From Anaerozeibacter quisquiliarum (GTDB taxonomy: Bacteria > Bacillota > Clostridia > Christensenellales > Aristaeellaceae), in NCBI GenBank assembly GCA_051162045.1, contig JBISDI010000004.1: a DNA stretch of 64,000 bases, one strand, 5' to 3'. A model generated the notes under the pieces. The model was not told where the DNA came from and did not search any database. It saw only the letters and a program-made list of their open reading frames with translations. Shown here one piece after another: positions 33,177 to 40,907 of the stretch (position 1 is the first letter of the stretch; each line of letters opens with the position of its first letter). The position numbers and the translations under genes were made by a program.

Positions 33177-35551
33177 CCGGCCACCTCCATGGTCGTCGAC
33201 GCCGGATCGAGCCGCTTGATGATGTCCTGCTGGATCGCGGGCGACAGGTCGAGGAAGTTGACGAAGGTGCCGTGGATGCGCATGATGTACACCCCGCCCG
33301 GCGCGTACTTCTTGGGATTGGCCAGCACCTTGCGCAGCATCTCGGGCGTGGTGATGTTGAGGTACAGGTAGAACGGGGCCAGCCGTTCGTTCATTTCGTT
33401 GAAGAACAGCGGCGAGAACACCTTGCGCTTGAACTCCATCCCCTTCTCCATCAGCGTCTCGCCCTTGAAGTATTTGGGGTCGATGCCGAAGTGCGAGGCG
33501 TAGCCGCCGGTGAATTTGATGTAAGGCAGCTTCATCGCTGACAGCGTGCGCAGCCCCAACCCGCCCGAGGCGTCGCCGGCCAGCGGGTCCACGCCGTAGT
33601 TGAGCATCTCCCTTGCGCCGCGCCCGTCGGGCGTCGCGCCCACCCAGTAGCCGTACAGCAGGTGGGTGGAGGGCGTGGAGAAGTCGGGCCGGAACGGGTT
33701 GCCCAGGTAGTTCTTGAGCGAAGCCACCATGTCCGACACCTTGTCCGCGATCTCGGCGGCCTCGGCGTCGGGCGCGTCCTCATTGCCGCCGAACTTGGGG
33801 CAGGCGCGCAGATAGTCGCGCAGCTCTTCGTCGCCCTCGAAATTGCGCTTCAAGGCCTCGAGCAGTCGGCCCGCGTCCTCGGGCCGGTCGCGCAGCAGGC
33901 AGTCGATCGCCACAAACGAGTCGGCCAGCACGGAAAGCCCGTGGATCAGGCAGCCGCTGGCGTTGTAGCGGGTGCCCTGATGCGCGGCGTCGCGCATGTC
34001 GTAGCCGCTCTCGATGCCGCCCATCAGCGTGGACAGGAAGGGCACCGGCAGGCGAGCCACCGCGCGCGACGCGCCGTTGGCCGCGTCCTCCATCTGAGCG
34101 AGGAAGTGCCTGAGGTTTTCATAGAAGCGCTCGCGCACATTGCGCAGCGCCTCGAGCGGCTGCGCGTCCTGCACATAGGTAGCGATCTTCGCCCCGGTCA
34201 CCGTGGAAGTGCCGCCCGACAGCGTCAGTTCCAGAATTTTCGGCAGATTCAGCCAGGTGTTGGTGGTGTTGCCGTTGTCCTTGCCCATGATGAGCGGTTC
34301 CTGACAGCCGGCGATGCCGTAGTCGGGCAGGTCGTCTCCCGCGATGCCGCCCGCGCGCAGCACCTCGAACATGGCGTCGTCGTTGAACAGCGAGGGCGTC
34401 AGGCAGCCTGGCGTGAAGAAGAACCGACCCATCTCCCCGTACAGCCGGTCGGGCGTGCCGCTGTGCAGCTTGATCGACAGGATGGGCTGGGGCAGGTTCA
34501 TGTCGAAGTAGGCGTCGAGCAGCGCGTAGCTGGTTTCGCAGGTCAGGTCGTTGCCCTTAAGGTCGCGCCCGCCCACGATCAGATTCTGCGAGATGGCCCA
34601 GCTGCGGTCGCCCACGTTGAAGAACACCAGCAGGTGCTTGAGCAGCGCCGCGGCGTCTTCGCGCGGTAAACGCTCCTTCGCGCGGAACGGCTCGAAGATG
34701 CGGTCGGCATTGCCCACCGAGAACGCGAACGGGTTCGGGGCCTGCTCGAGGCACATCACCTGCCAGAGCAGCATGAAGCTCTGGATCGCCTCGTACAGCG
34801 TGTCCGCGCCGCGCATGGGCACCTTCTCGAGCGCCTCGCGCATCCTGGTCAATTGCGCCCTGCGCTCGCCCTCCGCCGCTTGCTCGAGCGTCGCCGCCAG
34901 CTGGGCGTAGCGCCCGGCCAGCAGGCAGGCCGATTCGAGCGCGATCCGCATGGCGTTCAGGTTCGAGCGCACGTTTTCGTCCGCTTCCCCGGAAATCCGC
35001 CGGTCGATCCGCTCGATCGCCGCGCGCACGCCGCCCGAGAGCATGGCGCGCAAATCGGGCACGATGTGCCCGGTCACCTGCTCCATGAAGAAGGCCACCT
35101 CGCCGGTCAGCCGTTCGTGGCGCGCGTAGGTGGCCGACAGCGCGCGCACGTAGTCGCTGCCCGAGTCAAACGCGCGCGCCCTGGCGATGCGCTCCGCCGG
35201 GAATTCATCGTTCGGCTCGATGTCCCCGTACACCGCGGTCGGGTCGCAGTAGCCGGCGAACGACTCCACCTGAAAGCTCGGGTTGATTAGCGCGTAGGAG
35301 CGCGCGAACGCGTCGCGCTGCGTGCCCGCGAACAGCGCGTGCTCGCTGATCGACAGCTTAAGTTCCTTGATCGCCTCGCGCAGCAGGCAGGCCGCGCGTT
35401 CCATCGGCGGCAACTGCGCGTACTCGGCCGCATGGCGCATATGCGATTCCCGCACGAGGAACCAGCCGTCCAGCCGCTTCATCGCCCGCTCCTCTTGAAA
35501 CAGCGCGTTCGCCATCTGAGTGACGCGCGCAGGTGTCCCGATCGTCGCCAT
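33173..35551 (-). CDS. Glycyl-radical enzyme of unassigned specificity
   Basis: A 792-aa member of the PFL-like glycyl-radical superfamily. The active-site loop reads IAGCQEP (thiyl Cys416 with the catalytic Glu418), the GCxEP pattern of dehydratase/eliminase subgroups rather than the CC pair of pyruvate formate-lyase. The C-terminal glycyl loop reads MRIHGTFVNF with the radical Gly761, 31 residues from the end as expected. HGT replaces the more usual SGY or AGY. It needs radical installation by the upstream activase and must work anaerobically. GGGAGG precedes the ATG. The substrate is unknown; the coupled sugar kinase points to a sugar-derived polyol or sugar. Confidence 0.88.
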   Translation of the reverse strand: MATIGTPARVTQMANALFQEERAMKRLDGWFLVRESHMRHAAEYAQLPPMERAACLLREAIKELKLSISEHALFAGTQRDAFARSYALINPSFQVESFAGYCDPTAVYGDIEPNDEFPAERIARARAFDSGSDYVRALSATYARHERLTGEVAFFMEQVTGHIVPDLRAMLSGGVRAAIERIDRRISGEADENVRSNLNAMRIALESACLLAGRYAQLAATLEQAAEGERRAQLTRMREALEKVPMRGADTLYEAIQSFMLLWQVMCLEQAPNPFAFSVGNADRIFEPFRAKERLPREDAAALLKHLLVFFNVGDRSWAISQNLIVGGRDLKGNDLTCETSYALLDAYFDMNLPQPILSIKLHSGTPDRLYGEMGRFFFTPGCLTPSLFNDDAMFEVLRAGGIAGDDLPDYGIAGCQEPLIMGKDNGNTTNTWLNLPKILELTLSGGTSTVTGAKIATYVQDAQPLEALRNVRERFYENLRHFLAQMEDAANGASRAVARLPVPFLSTLMGGIESGYDMRDAAHQGTRYNASGCLIHGLSVLADSFVAIDCLLRDRPEDAGRLLEALKRNFEGDEELRDYLRACPKFGGNEDAPDAEAAEIADKVSDMVASLKNYLGNPFRPDFSTPSTHLLYGYWVGATPDGRGAREMLNYGVDPLAGDASGGLGLRTLSAMKLPYIKFTGGYASHFGIDPKYFKGETLMEKGMEFKRKVFSPLFFNEMNERLAPFYLYLNITTPEMLRKVLANPKKYAPGGVYIMRIHGTFVNFLDLSPAIQQDIIKRLDPASTTMEVAG

Positions 35552-35567
35552 AGAAAGTGCCTCCCTT

Positions 35568-36293
35568 TTATGTCCGGACCACGTTCATCCCGGCGGCCTC
35601 GAACGCGCGCTCAAACGCGCGCACCGTTTCCGCGCTCACAAACGCGTCCCGCATGTCGTATCGCCCGTACGCGCGGATCCACTTGTCCCTGCCGTATTCG
35701 TGGTAGGGCAGAATCTCGACGCGCACGCCCGGCAGCGCCAGTTGTTCAAAGAATTCCGTGAAGCCGTTAAGCGCGCCGTCGTCGTCGTTGACGCCGTGGA
35801 TCAGCGGCACCCGAACGAGCATCTTATGCCCCGCGCGCGCGGCATCCATCAGATTGCGCCGCACGAGCGCATTGGACAGCCCGGTGAAGCGCCGATGCGC
35901 TTCGTCATCGGGGTGCTTGAAGTCGGCGATCAGCAGGTCGATCAGCGGCAGCAATTCATGGAGCCGCTCGTTCGCCGCGTTGGTCTCGACGCAGGTGTGC
36001 ACGCCCTCCCGCCTCACCATATCCAGCAACGCGCGCGCGGCGACCGGCTGCGCGGTGACCTCGCCGCCGGTCAGCGTCAGCCCGCCGCCGTCGAAAAACA
36101 TCGGCCGCGCCGAGACCACCGATTGGGCGACCGCCTCCACCGGCTCCGTCCGGCAGGGGGCGTCCATGGCCATGCCCTCGGGGTTGGCGCACCAGGGGCA
36201 GCGCATGTTGCAGCCCGTCAAATGGTAGACCAGCCGGTTGCCCGGCCCGTCCTGCGCGTAGTTGAAGCCCTTTTGAAAGTAGCGAAGCTGCAT
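35568..36293 (-). CDS. Glycyl-radical enzyme activating enzyme (radical SAM)
   Basis: A 241-aa radical SAM protein. The cluster motif CNMRCPWC (Cx3Cx2C) lies at about residue 28, followed by the SAM-binding LTLTGGEVT and a C-terminal PYHEYGRDKW typical of PflA-type activases. Unlike activases of many non-PFL glycyl-radical enzymes, there is no ferredoxin-like insert of eight cysteines after the cluster, so the protein has the short PflA layout. AGGAGG precedes the ATG at 36293. It is the first gene of the operon, 16 bases before its target enzyme. Confidence 0.9.
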   Translation of the reverse strand: MQLRYFQKGFNYAQDGPGNRLVYHLTGCNMRCPWCANPEGMAMDAPCRTEPVEAVAQSVVSARPMFFDGGGLTLTGGEVTAQPVAARALLDMVRREGVHTCVETNAANERLHELLPLIDLLIADFKHPDDEAHRRFTGLSNALVRRNLMDAARAGHKMLVRVPLIHGVNDDDGALNGFTEFFEQLALPGVRVEILPYHEYGRDKWIRAYGRYDMRDAFVSAETVRAFERAFEAAGMNVVRT

Positions 36294-36318
36294 GGCGTCC
36301 TCCTGTCCGATCGGTTTG

Positions 36319-36347
36319 ATTATACCGCCTGGCGGCCGATCGCGCAA
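36319..36347 (-). promoter_or_regulatory. Promoter of the activase-GRE-kinase operon
   Basis: On the minus strand TTGCGC (plus 36342-36347), a 17-base spacer and TATAAT (plus 36319-36324), about 26 bases before the activase start codon. A GGCCGCCAGGCGG near-palindrome occupies the spacer and could be an operator. Confidence 0.7.
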
Positions 36348-36404
36348 GCATCGAAATCACACGCAATTAACGCAAGAGGGCCAACGACCGCCACAGTGCC
36401 CCGC

Positions 36405-36410
36405 TATAAT
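36405..36410 (+). promoter_or_regulatory. Probable -10 element of the ABC exporter pair
   Basis: A perfect TATAAT 41 bases before the first start codon. No convincing -35 is visible at the normal spacing. Confidence 0.4.
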
Positions 36411-36450
36411 GGCTTCCATATAACGTAAAGATCGAGGATTGGGAGGCCAT

Positions 36451-38178
36451 ATGATCGGAAAACTGCTTTCGTATGTGCGCGAGTACCGGCGCGTCGCCGC
36501 TCTCGCACCCCTCGCCATGGTGGGCGAGGTGCTGATGGAGGTGCTGATCCCGATGCTGATGGCCGCGATGATCGACGGCGGCGTCCGCGCCGGGAACGTC
36601 GGCTACACCGTGCGTATGGGCCTTTTGATGGCCGCCCTGGCGCTCGCCAGCCTGGGCTTTGGCGCGCTGTCGGGGCGTCTCGCGGCGCAGGCCGGCATGG
36701 GCTTTGCCAAGAATCTGCGCGAGGGCCTGTTCGGCAAGGTGCAGGACTTCTCATTCAAAAACGCCGACCGTTTCCCGAGCGCCACGCTGGTCACCCGGCT
36801 GACGACCGACGTGACCAACGTGCAGAACACCTTTATGATGCTGCTGCGCATGGCGGTGCGCGCGCCGCTGATGCTGGTGATGGCCACGGTGATGGCGGTG
36901 TCGATCAACGCGCGGCTGTCGATGGTGTTTCTGGCGGTGATGCCCATTCTGGGCGGGGCGATGTATTACATCATGAAGAACGCCTACCCGCGCTTCGGCG
37001 AGATGATGAAGCAGTACGACCGGCTCAACGGCCGCGTGCAGGAGAACCTGATCGCGATCCGGGTGGTCAAGGCGTTCGTGCGCGAGGACTACGAGCGGGT
37101 GCGGTTTGAGGAGGAGGCGTCGGCGGTGCGCACCGCGCAGGTGCGCGCGGAGAAGCTGGTGGTGCTGGGTATGCCGCTGATGCAGCTGTGCATGTACGGC
37201 TGCATCGTGGCGGTGATGTGGTTCGGCGGCAACATGATCGCCGCGGGCACGTTTGCCATCGGCGAGATGTCGGGCTTCATCAGCTACATCATGCAAATCC
37301 TGATGTCGCTGATGATGCTGTCCATGGTGTTCTTGATGGCGGTGCTGTCGCGCGCGTCGGTCGGGCGCATCGCCGAGGTGCTGTCCGAGCCGATCGACAT
37401 CACGGACGCGGGCGCGGACCGGGCGCTTGTGGTTGCGGACGGCTCGGTCGAGTTCGACCGGGTGTCCTTCAGCTACGCCGGGGACGAAGCGCGCCTGTCG
37501 CTGACCGACGTCAGCCTGTCGATCGCCGCGGGGCAGACGGTGGGGATTCTGGGCGGTACCGGCAGCGGCAAGACCACGCTGACGCAGCTGATCCCGCGGC
37601 TGTACGACGCCACGCGCGGCACGGTCAGGGTGGGCGGGCGCGACGTGCGCGACTACCCGCTCGGGGCGCTGCGCGACGCGGTGGCGATGGTGCTGCAGAA
37701 AAACGTGCTGTTTTCGGGCACCATCCGCGAAAACCTCAAATGGGGCAACGAGCGCGCCGCCGACGATGAGATCGAATGGGCGTGCCGCGCGGCGCAGGCG
37801 CACGACTTCATCATGAGCTTCCCCCAAGGCTACGGCACCGAGCTGGGCCAGGGCGGCGTGAACCTGTCGGGCGGGCAGAAGCAGCGGCTGTGCATCGCGC
37901 GGGCGCTGCTGAAAAAGCCCAAGGTGCTGATTCTGGACGACTCGACGAGCGCGGTGGACGTGGCGACCGACGCCCGGATCCGCCGGGCGCTCGCGGACGA
38001 GCTCACGGGCGCGACCAAGATCATCATCGCGCAGCGGGTGACCTCGGTGATGGACGCCGACCAGATCGTGGTGATGGACGAGGGCCGCGTCAGCGCGGTC
38101 GGCACCCACGAAGAGCTGATGGACACGAGCGAGATTTACCGCGAGGTCTATTCCTCGCAGCAGAAGGGGGTGGCCTAG
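36451..38178 (+). CDS. Heterodimeric ABC exporter, subunit 1 (degenerate ATP site)
   Basis: A 575-aa half-transporter: six-helix exporter domain (about 10-310) and ATPase domain (about 335-575) with Walker A GGTGSGKTT, Q-loop, signature NLSGGQKQR and Walker B VLILDDSTSAVD. In Walker B the catalytic Glu is replaced by Asp, the hallmark of the degenerate site in BmrC-like subunits. The start at 36451 follows GGGAGG. It is followed one base later by its partner. Likely exports drugs, lipids or peptides; the substrate is unknown. Confidence 0.92.
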   Translation: MIGKLLSYVREYRRVAALAPLAMVGEVLMEVLIPMLMAAMIDGGVRAGNVGYTVRMGLLMAALALASLGFGALSGRLAAQAGMGFAKNLREGLFGKVQDFSFKNADRFPSATLVTRLTTDVTNVQNTFMMLLRMAVRAPLMLVMATVMAVSINARLSMVFLAVMPILGGAMYYIMKNAYPRFGEMMKQYDRLNGRVQENLIAIRVVKAFVREDYERVRFEEEASAVRTAQVRAEKLVVLGMPLMQLCMYGCIVAVMWFGGNMIAAGTFAIGEMSGFISYIMQILMSLMMLSMVFLMAVLSRASVGRIAEVLSEPIDITDAGADRALVVADGSVEFDRVSFSYAGDEARLSLTDVSLSIAAGQTVGILGGTGSGKTTLTQLIPRLYDATRGTVRVGGRDVRDYPLGALRDAVAMVLQKNVLFSGTIRENLKWGNERAADDEIEWACRAAQAHDFIMSFPQGYGTELGQGGVNLSGGQKQRLCIARALLKKPKVLILDDSTSAVDVATDARIRRALADELTGATKIIIAQRVTSVMDADQIVVMDEGRVSAVGTHEELMDTSEIYREVYSSQQKGVA

Positions 38179-38179
38179 G

Positions 38180-40045
38180 ATGATGGGTCCCATGCGCGGC
38201 GGGCGCGGCCCCGGGCCGAGCCGGCGCGTCGAAAACCCCTTCAAGGTGCTGCTTCGCATCTTTGGCTACTCGCGGGGCGCGAAGGCGCTCATGGCGCTGG
38301 TCGTGCTGTTCATCGCGGCGGGCGCCGCCGCGCAGGTGGCGGGCACCGCGTTCATGCAGGTGCTGATCGACCAATACATGACGCCGCTGTCGGGCGGCTA
38401 CGACGAAGGCTTGATTCGGGGGCTGCTCGCCTCGCTCATGTGGATGGGCGGCGTCTTCCTGCTCGGCGCGCTGTCGAACTACGCCTCGGGCCGGATCATG
38501 CTGCGCATCTCGGCGGACATGCTGTACGCGCTGCGCGTCGATCTGTTCAACCACATGCAGGCGCTGTCGCTGCGCTACTTCGACCGCAACACCCACGGCG
38601 AGCTGATGTCGCGCTACACCAACGACGTCGACGCGATCCGGCAGATGCTGTCCCAGAGCGTGACCAGCTTCATCTCCTCGGCGATCACGGTGGCGGCCGT
38701 GTTCGGCATGATGGCCTACTACTCGTGGCAGATGACGCTGATCGTGGTGGTCATGCTGTTTGTGATGGTGCGCGCGGCGGGCTACATCGGAAGCAAGTCG
38801 GGCGCCTACTTCGTCGCTCAGCAGGCGGCGCTGGGGAAGCTCAACGGCTACATCGAGGAACTGGTCGAGGGGCAGAAGGTGGTCAAGGTGTTCGGCCGCG
38901 AGGCGCAGACGAAGGCGGCGTTCGACGAACTCAACGAGAAGATGCGGGCGGCCTCGACCGGCGCGCATACCTTCGCGAACATCCTGATGCCGGTAATGGG
39001 CAACCTGTCGCACCTGCTCAACGCCGTCACGGCGATCGCGGGCGGGGTGCTGGTGATCCGGGGCGGACTGACGCTGGGCACGGCGATCGCGTTTTTGCAG
39101 CTCACGCGCAACTTTACCCAGCCGATCACCCAGATCAGCCAGCAGCTCAACGCCGTGCTCAACGCGCTGGCGGGCGCGGAGCGCATCTTCCGGGTGATCG
39201 ACGAGGCGCCCGAGCCCGACCGGGGGCAGGTGACGCTGCTGCAGGACGGGGAGGGGCGCTGGATGTGGCGGCAACCGGACGCACACGGCGGCGCGGACCA
39301 TCTGACGCCGGTGCGCGGCGACGTGGTGTTCGACTCGGTGACCTTTGGCTACGAGCCGGACAAGCAGGTGCTGGAAGGGGTGTCGCTGTACGCCCGGCCC
39401 GGCCAGAAAATCGCGTTCGTGGGTTCGACCGGCGCGGGCAAGACCACGATCACCAATTTAATCAACCGCTTCTACGACGTGCCCGAGGGTAAGATCCGCT
39501 ACGACGGCATCAACATCTCGAAGATCAAGAAACCCGACCTGCGCCGTTCGATGGCGATGGTGCTCCAGGATACCCACCTGTTCACCGGCACGGTGATGGA
39601 CAACATCCGCTACGGCAAGCTCTTGGCCACCGACGACGAGGTGCGCGCGGCCGCGAAGCTTTCCGGGGCCGACGGCTTCATCCGCCGCCTGCCCGAGGGC
39701 TACGACACGGTGCTGCAAGCCGACGGGCTCAACCTGTCGCAGGGCCAGCGCCAGCTGCTGGCGATCGCGCGCGCCGCGGTGGCGGATCCCCCGGTGCTGA
39801 TCCTGGACGAGGCGACGAGCTCGATCGACACGCGCACCGAGGCGCTGGTCGAGCGCGGCATGGACCGGCTGATGGAGGGCCGAACGGTGTTCGTGATCGC
39901 CCACCGGCTGTCCACCGTGCGCAACGCAGATGCCATCATGGTGCTCGAGCACGGCAAGATCATCGAGCGCGGCAGCCACGAGGACCTGCTAGAGCAACGG
40001 GGCGAGTATTACAAGCTGTATACCGGGGCGTTCGAACTGAGCTAA
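38180..40045 (+). CDS. Heterodimeric ABC exporter, subunit 2
   Basis: A 621-aa partner subunit. An N-terminal extension (residues 1-25, Arg/Gly/Pro-rich) precedes the exporter domain. The ATPase domain has Walker A GSTGAGKTT, a canonical Walker B VLILDEATSSID with Glu, and an altered signature NLSQGQRQL. The combination (Asp in the Walker B of one subunit, LSQGQ in the other) is that of a heterodimer with one active and one impaired nucleotide site. A short insertion of about 25 residues (DGEGRWMWRQPDAHGG) sits before the ATPase domain. Confidence 0.93.
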   Translation: MMGPMRGGRGPGPSRRVENPFKVLLRIFGYSRGAKALMALVVLFIAAGAAAQVAGTAFMQVLIDQYMTPLSGGYDEGLIRGLLASLMWMGGVFLLGALSNYASGRIMLRISADMLYALRVDLFNHMQALSLRYFDRNTHGELMSRYTNDVDAIRQMLSQSVTSFISSAITVAAVFGMMAYYSWQMTLIVVVMLFVMVRAAGYIGSKSGAYFVAQQAALGKLNGYIEELVEGQKVVKVFGREAQTKAAFDELNEKMRAASTGAHTFANILMPVMGNLSHLLNAVTAIAGGVLVIRGGLTLGTAIAFLQLTRNFTQPITQISQQLNAVLNALAGAERIFRVIDEAPEPDRGQVTLLQDGEGRWMWRQPDAHGGADHLTPVRGDVVFDSVTFGYEPDKQVLEGVSLYARPGQKIAFVGSTGAGKTTITNLINRFYDVPEGKIRYDGINISKIKKPDLRRSMAMVLQDTHLFTGTVMDNIRYGKLLATDDEVRAAAKLSGADGFIRRLPEGYDTVLQADGLNLSQGQRQLLAIARAAVADPPVLILDEATSSIDTRTEALVERGMDRLMEGRTVFVIAHRLSTVRNADAIMVLEHGKIIERGSHEDLLEQRGEYYKLYTGAFELS

Positions 40046-40602
40046 GGGGATTCGGATGGAGCGATATGCACGATCCGCATATTGCCGCCGCTATCCCGCC
40101 CCGCCCGAACGGCATGCCCCGCCGGCATAGGTTCCGGCGGGGCGATTTGCGTCCAGCCGTACAGGCAACGCAGCGCCGACGGGTCGCCGGCGAACGCCAG
40201 CCCGCCCCGGATGCGCGCGCACCACAGCTCGGCGCCCGCCGCGCCGCGCGCAAGCGTCAGCGTTTCCCCTTGGGCGTCCCACGCCGCCAGCGCGAACGCG
40301 TCGCCGAGCGCACACAGCCAATCCTCGCCCCACTCGGCAAACCCCTCCAGCGCCGTGCGCGCCCGTTCCTCGCCGTCGTACAGCCCCACCCATTCGCGCG
40401 CGCCGCAGAGCAGCCGCACCGGCTGCGCGTTCCGGCTCCCGTCAACCGGCCCGGCATAGAGCAGCGCCGCGCGTCCCTGCTGCCACAGAGCGCGCCGGCC
40501 CGCCCCATGAGGCAGCGCGCGCTGCATCCACAGCGCCGCCTCGGCGAGCGCCTGCGGGCTCTTTTCCGTATCGAAACAGACGATTCCGCCGATCCCGGCC
40601 AT
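40042..40602 (-). CDS. Stand-alone class II glutaminase-like domain lacking the catalytic Cys
   Basis: A 186-aa protein that resembles only the N-terminal glutaminase half of asparagine synthetase B: MAGIGGIVCFD at the start, then LYDGEE, WGEDWLCALGDAFALAAWDA and GGLAFAGDPSALRCLYG. Functional enzymes begin MCGI and use Cys2 as the nucleophile; here it is Ala, so the domain should be unable to hydrolyse glutamine by the normal route. The synthetase domain is absent. The start at 40602 follows GGGGGTG. It converges on the exporter gene with stop codons overlapping by four bases. It may be a regulatory or binding protein, or a decaying remnant. Confidence 0.7.
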   Translation of the reverse strand: MAGIGGIVCFDTEKSPQALAEAALWMQRALPHGAGRRALWQQGRAALLYAGPVDGSRNAQPVRLLCGAREWVGLYDGEERARTALEGFAEWGEDWLCALGDAFALAAWDAQGETLTLARGAAGAELWCARIRGGLAFAGDPSALRCLYGWTQIAPPEPMPAGHAVRAGRDSGGNMRIVHIAPSESP

Positions 40603-40659
40603 GCATTCACCCCCGCAGGGCGATTGTATGCGGGGGCGGGATGCGAAAGCCTTGCCCCG

Positions 40660-40905
40660 AGGAGTGGGGACGGACTCGTTCTGCAAGCGAAGACGCCGCC
40701 CGCTGGGCGACGCCTTCGCTTGCAGAACATCGGGAACGCCGCGCCGCCGTCGCGTGGCACCGGCTTTACTTTCCTGGCATTTGAAAATGGATGCGTCGGC
40801 GCGGGGAACGGGGGGACGGGGAACGCCCGGGGCTCCGCCCCTGGACCCCGCTCAAGGGGCGCACCCCTTGAGAATCCCTATGACCGCTTACGCGGGGAAC
40901 CGATC
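40660..40905. repeat. Dispersed hairpin element, copy A
   Basis: A near-perfect hairpin has arms TTCTGCAAGCGAAG (40679-40692) and CTTCGCTTGCAGAA (40714-40727). It is followed by ACATCGGGAACGCCGCGCC, a spacer, then a GC-rich tail with GGCTCCGCCCCTGGACCCCG and a terminal GCTTACGCGGGG. Flanks and tail match copy B at 44395-44628, but the hairpin arms differ. It fills the 305-base gap between the glutaminase-like gene and spoIIE. Confidence 0.75.
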
Positions 40906-40907
40906 CG

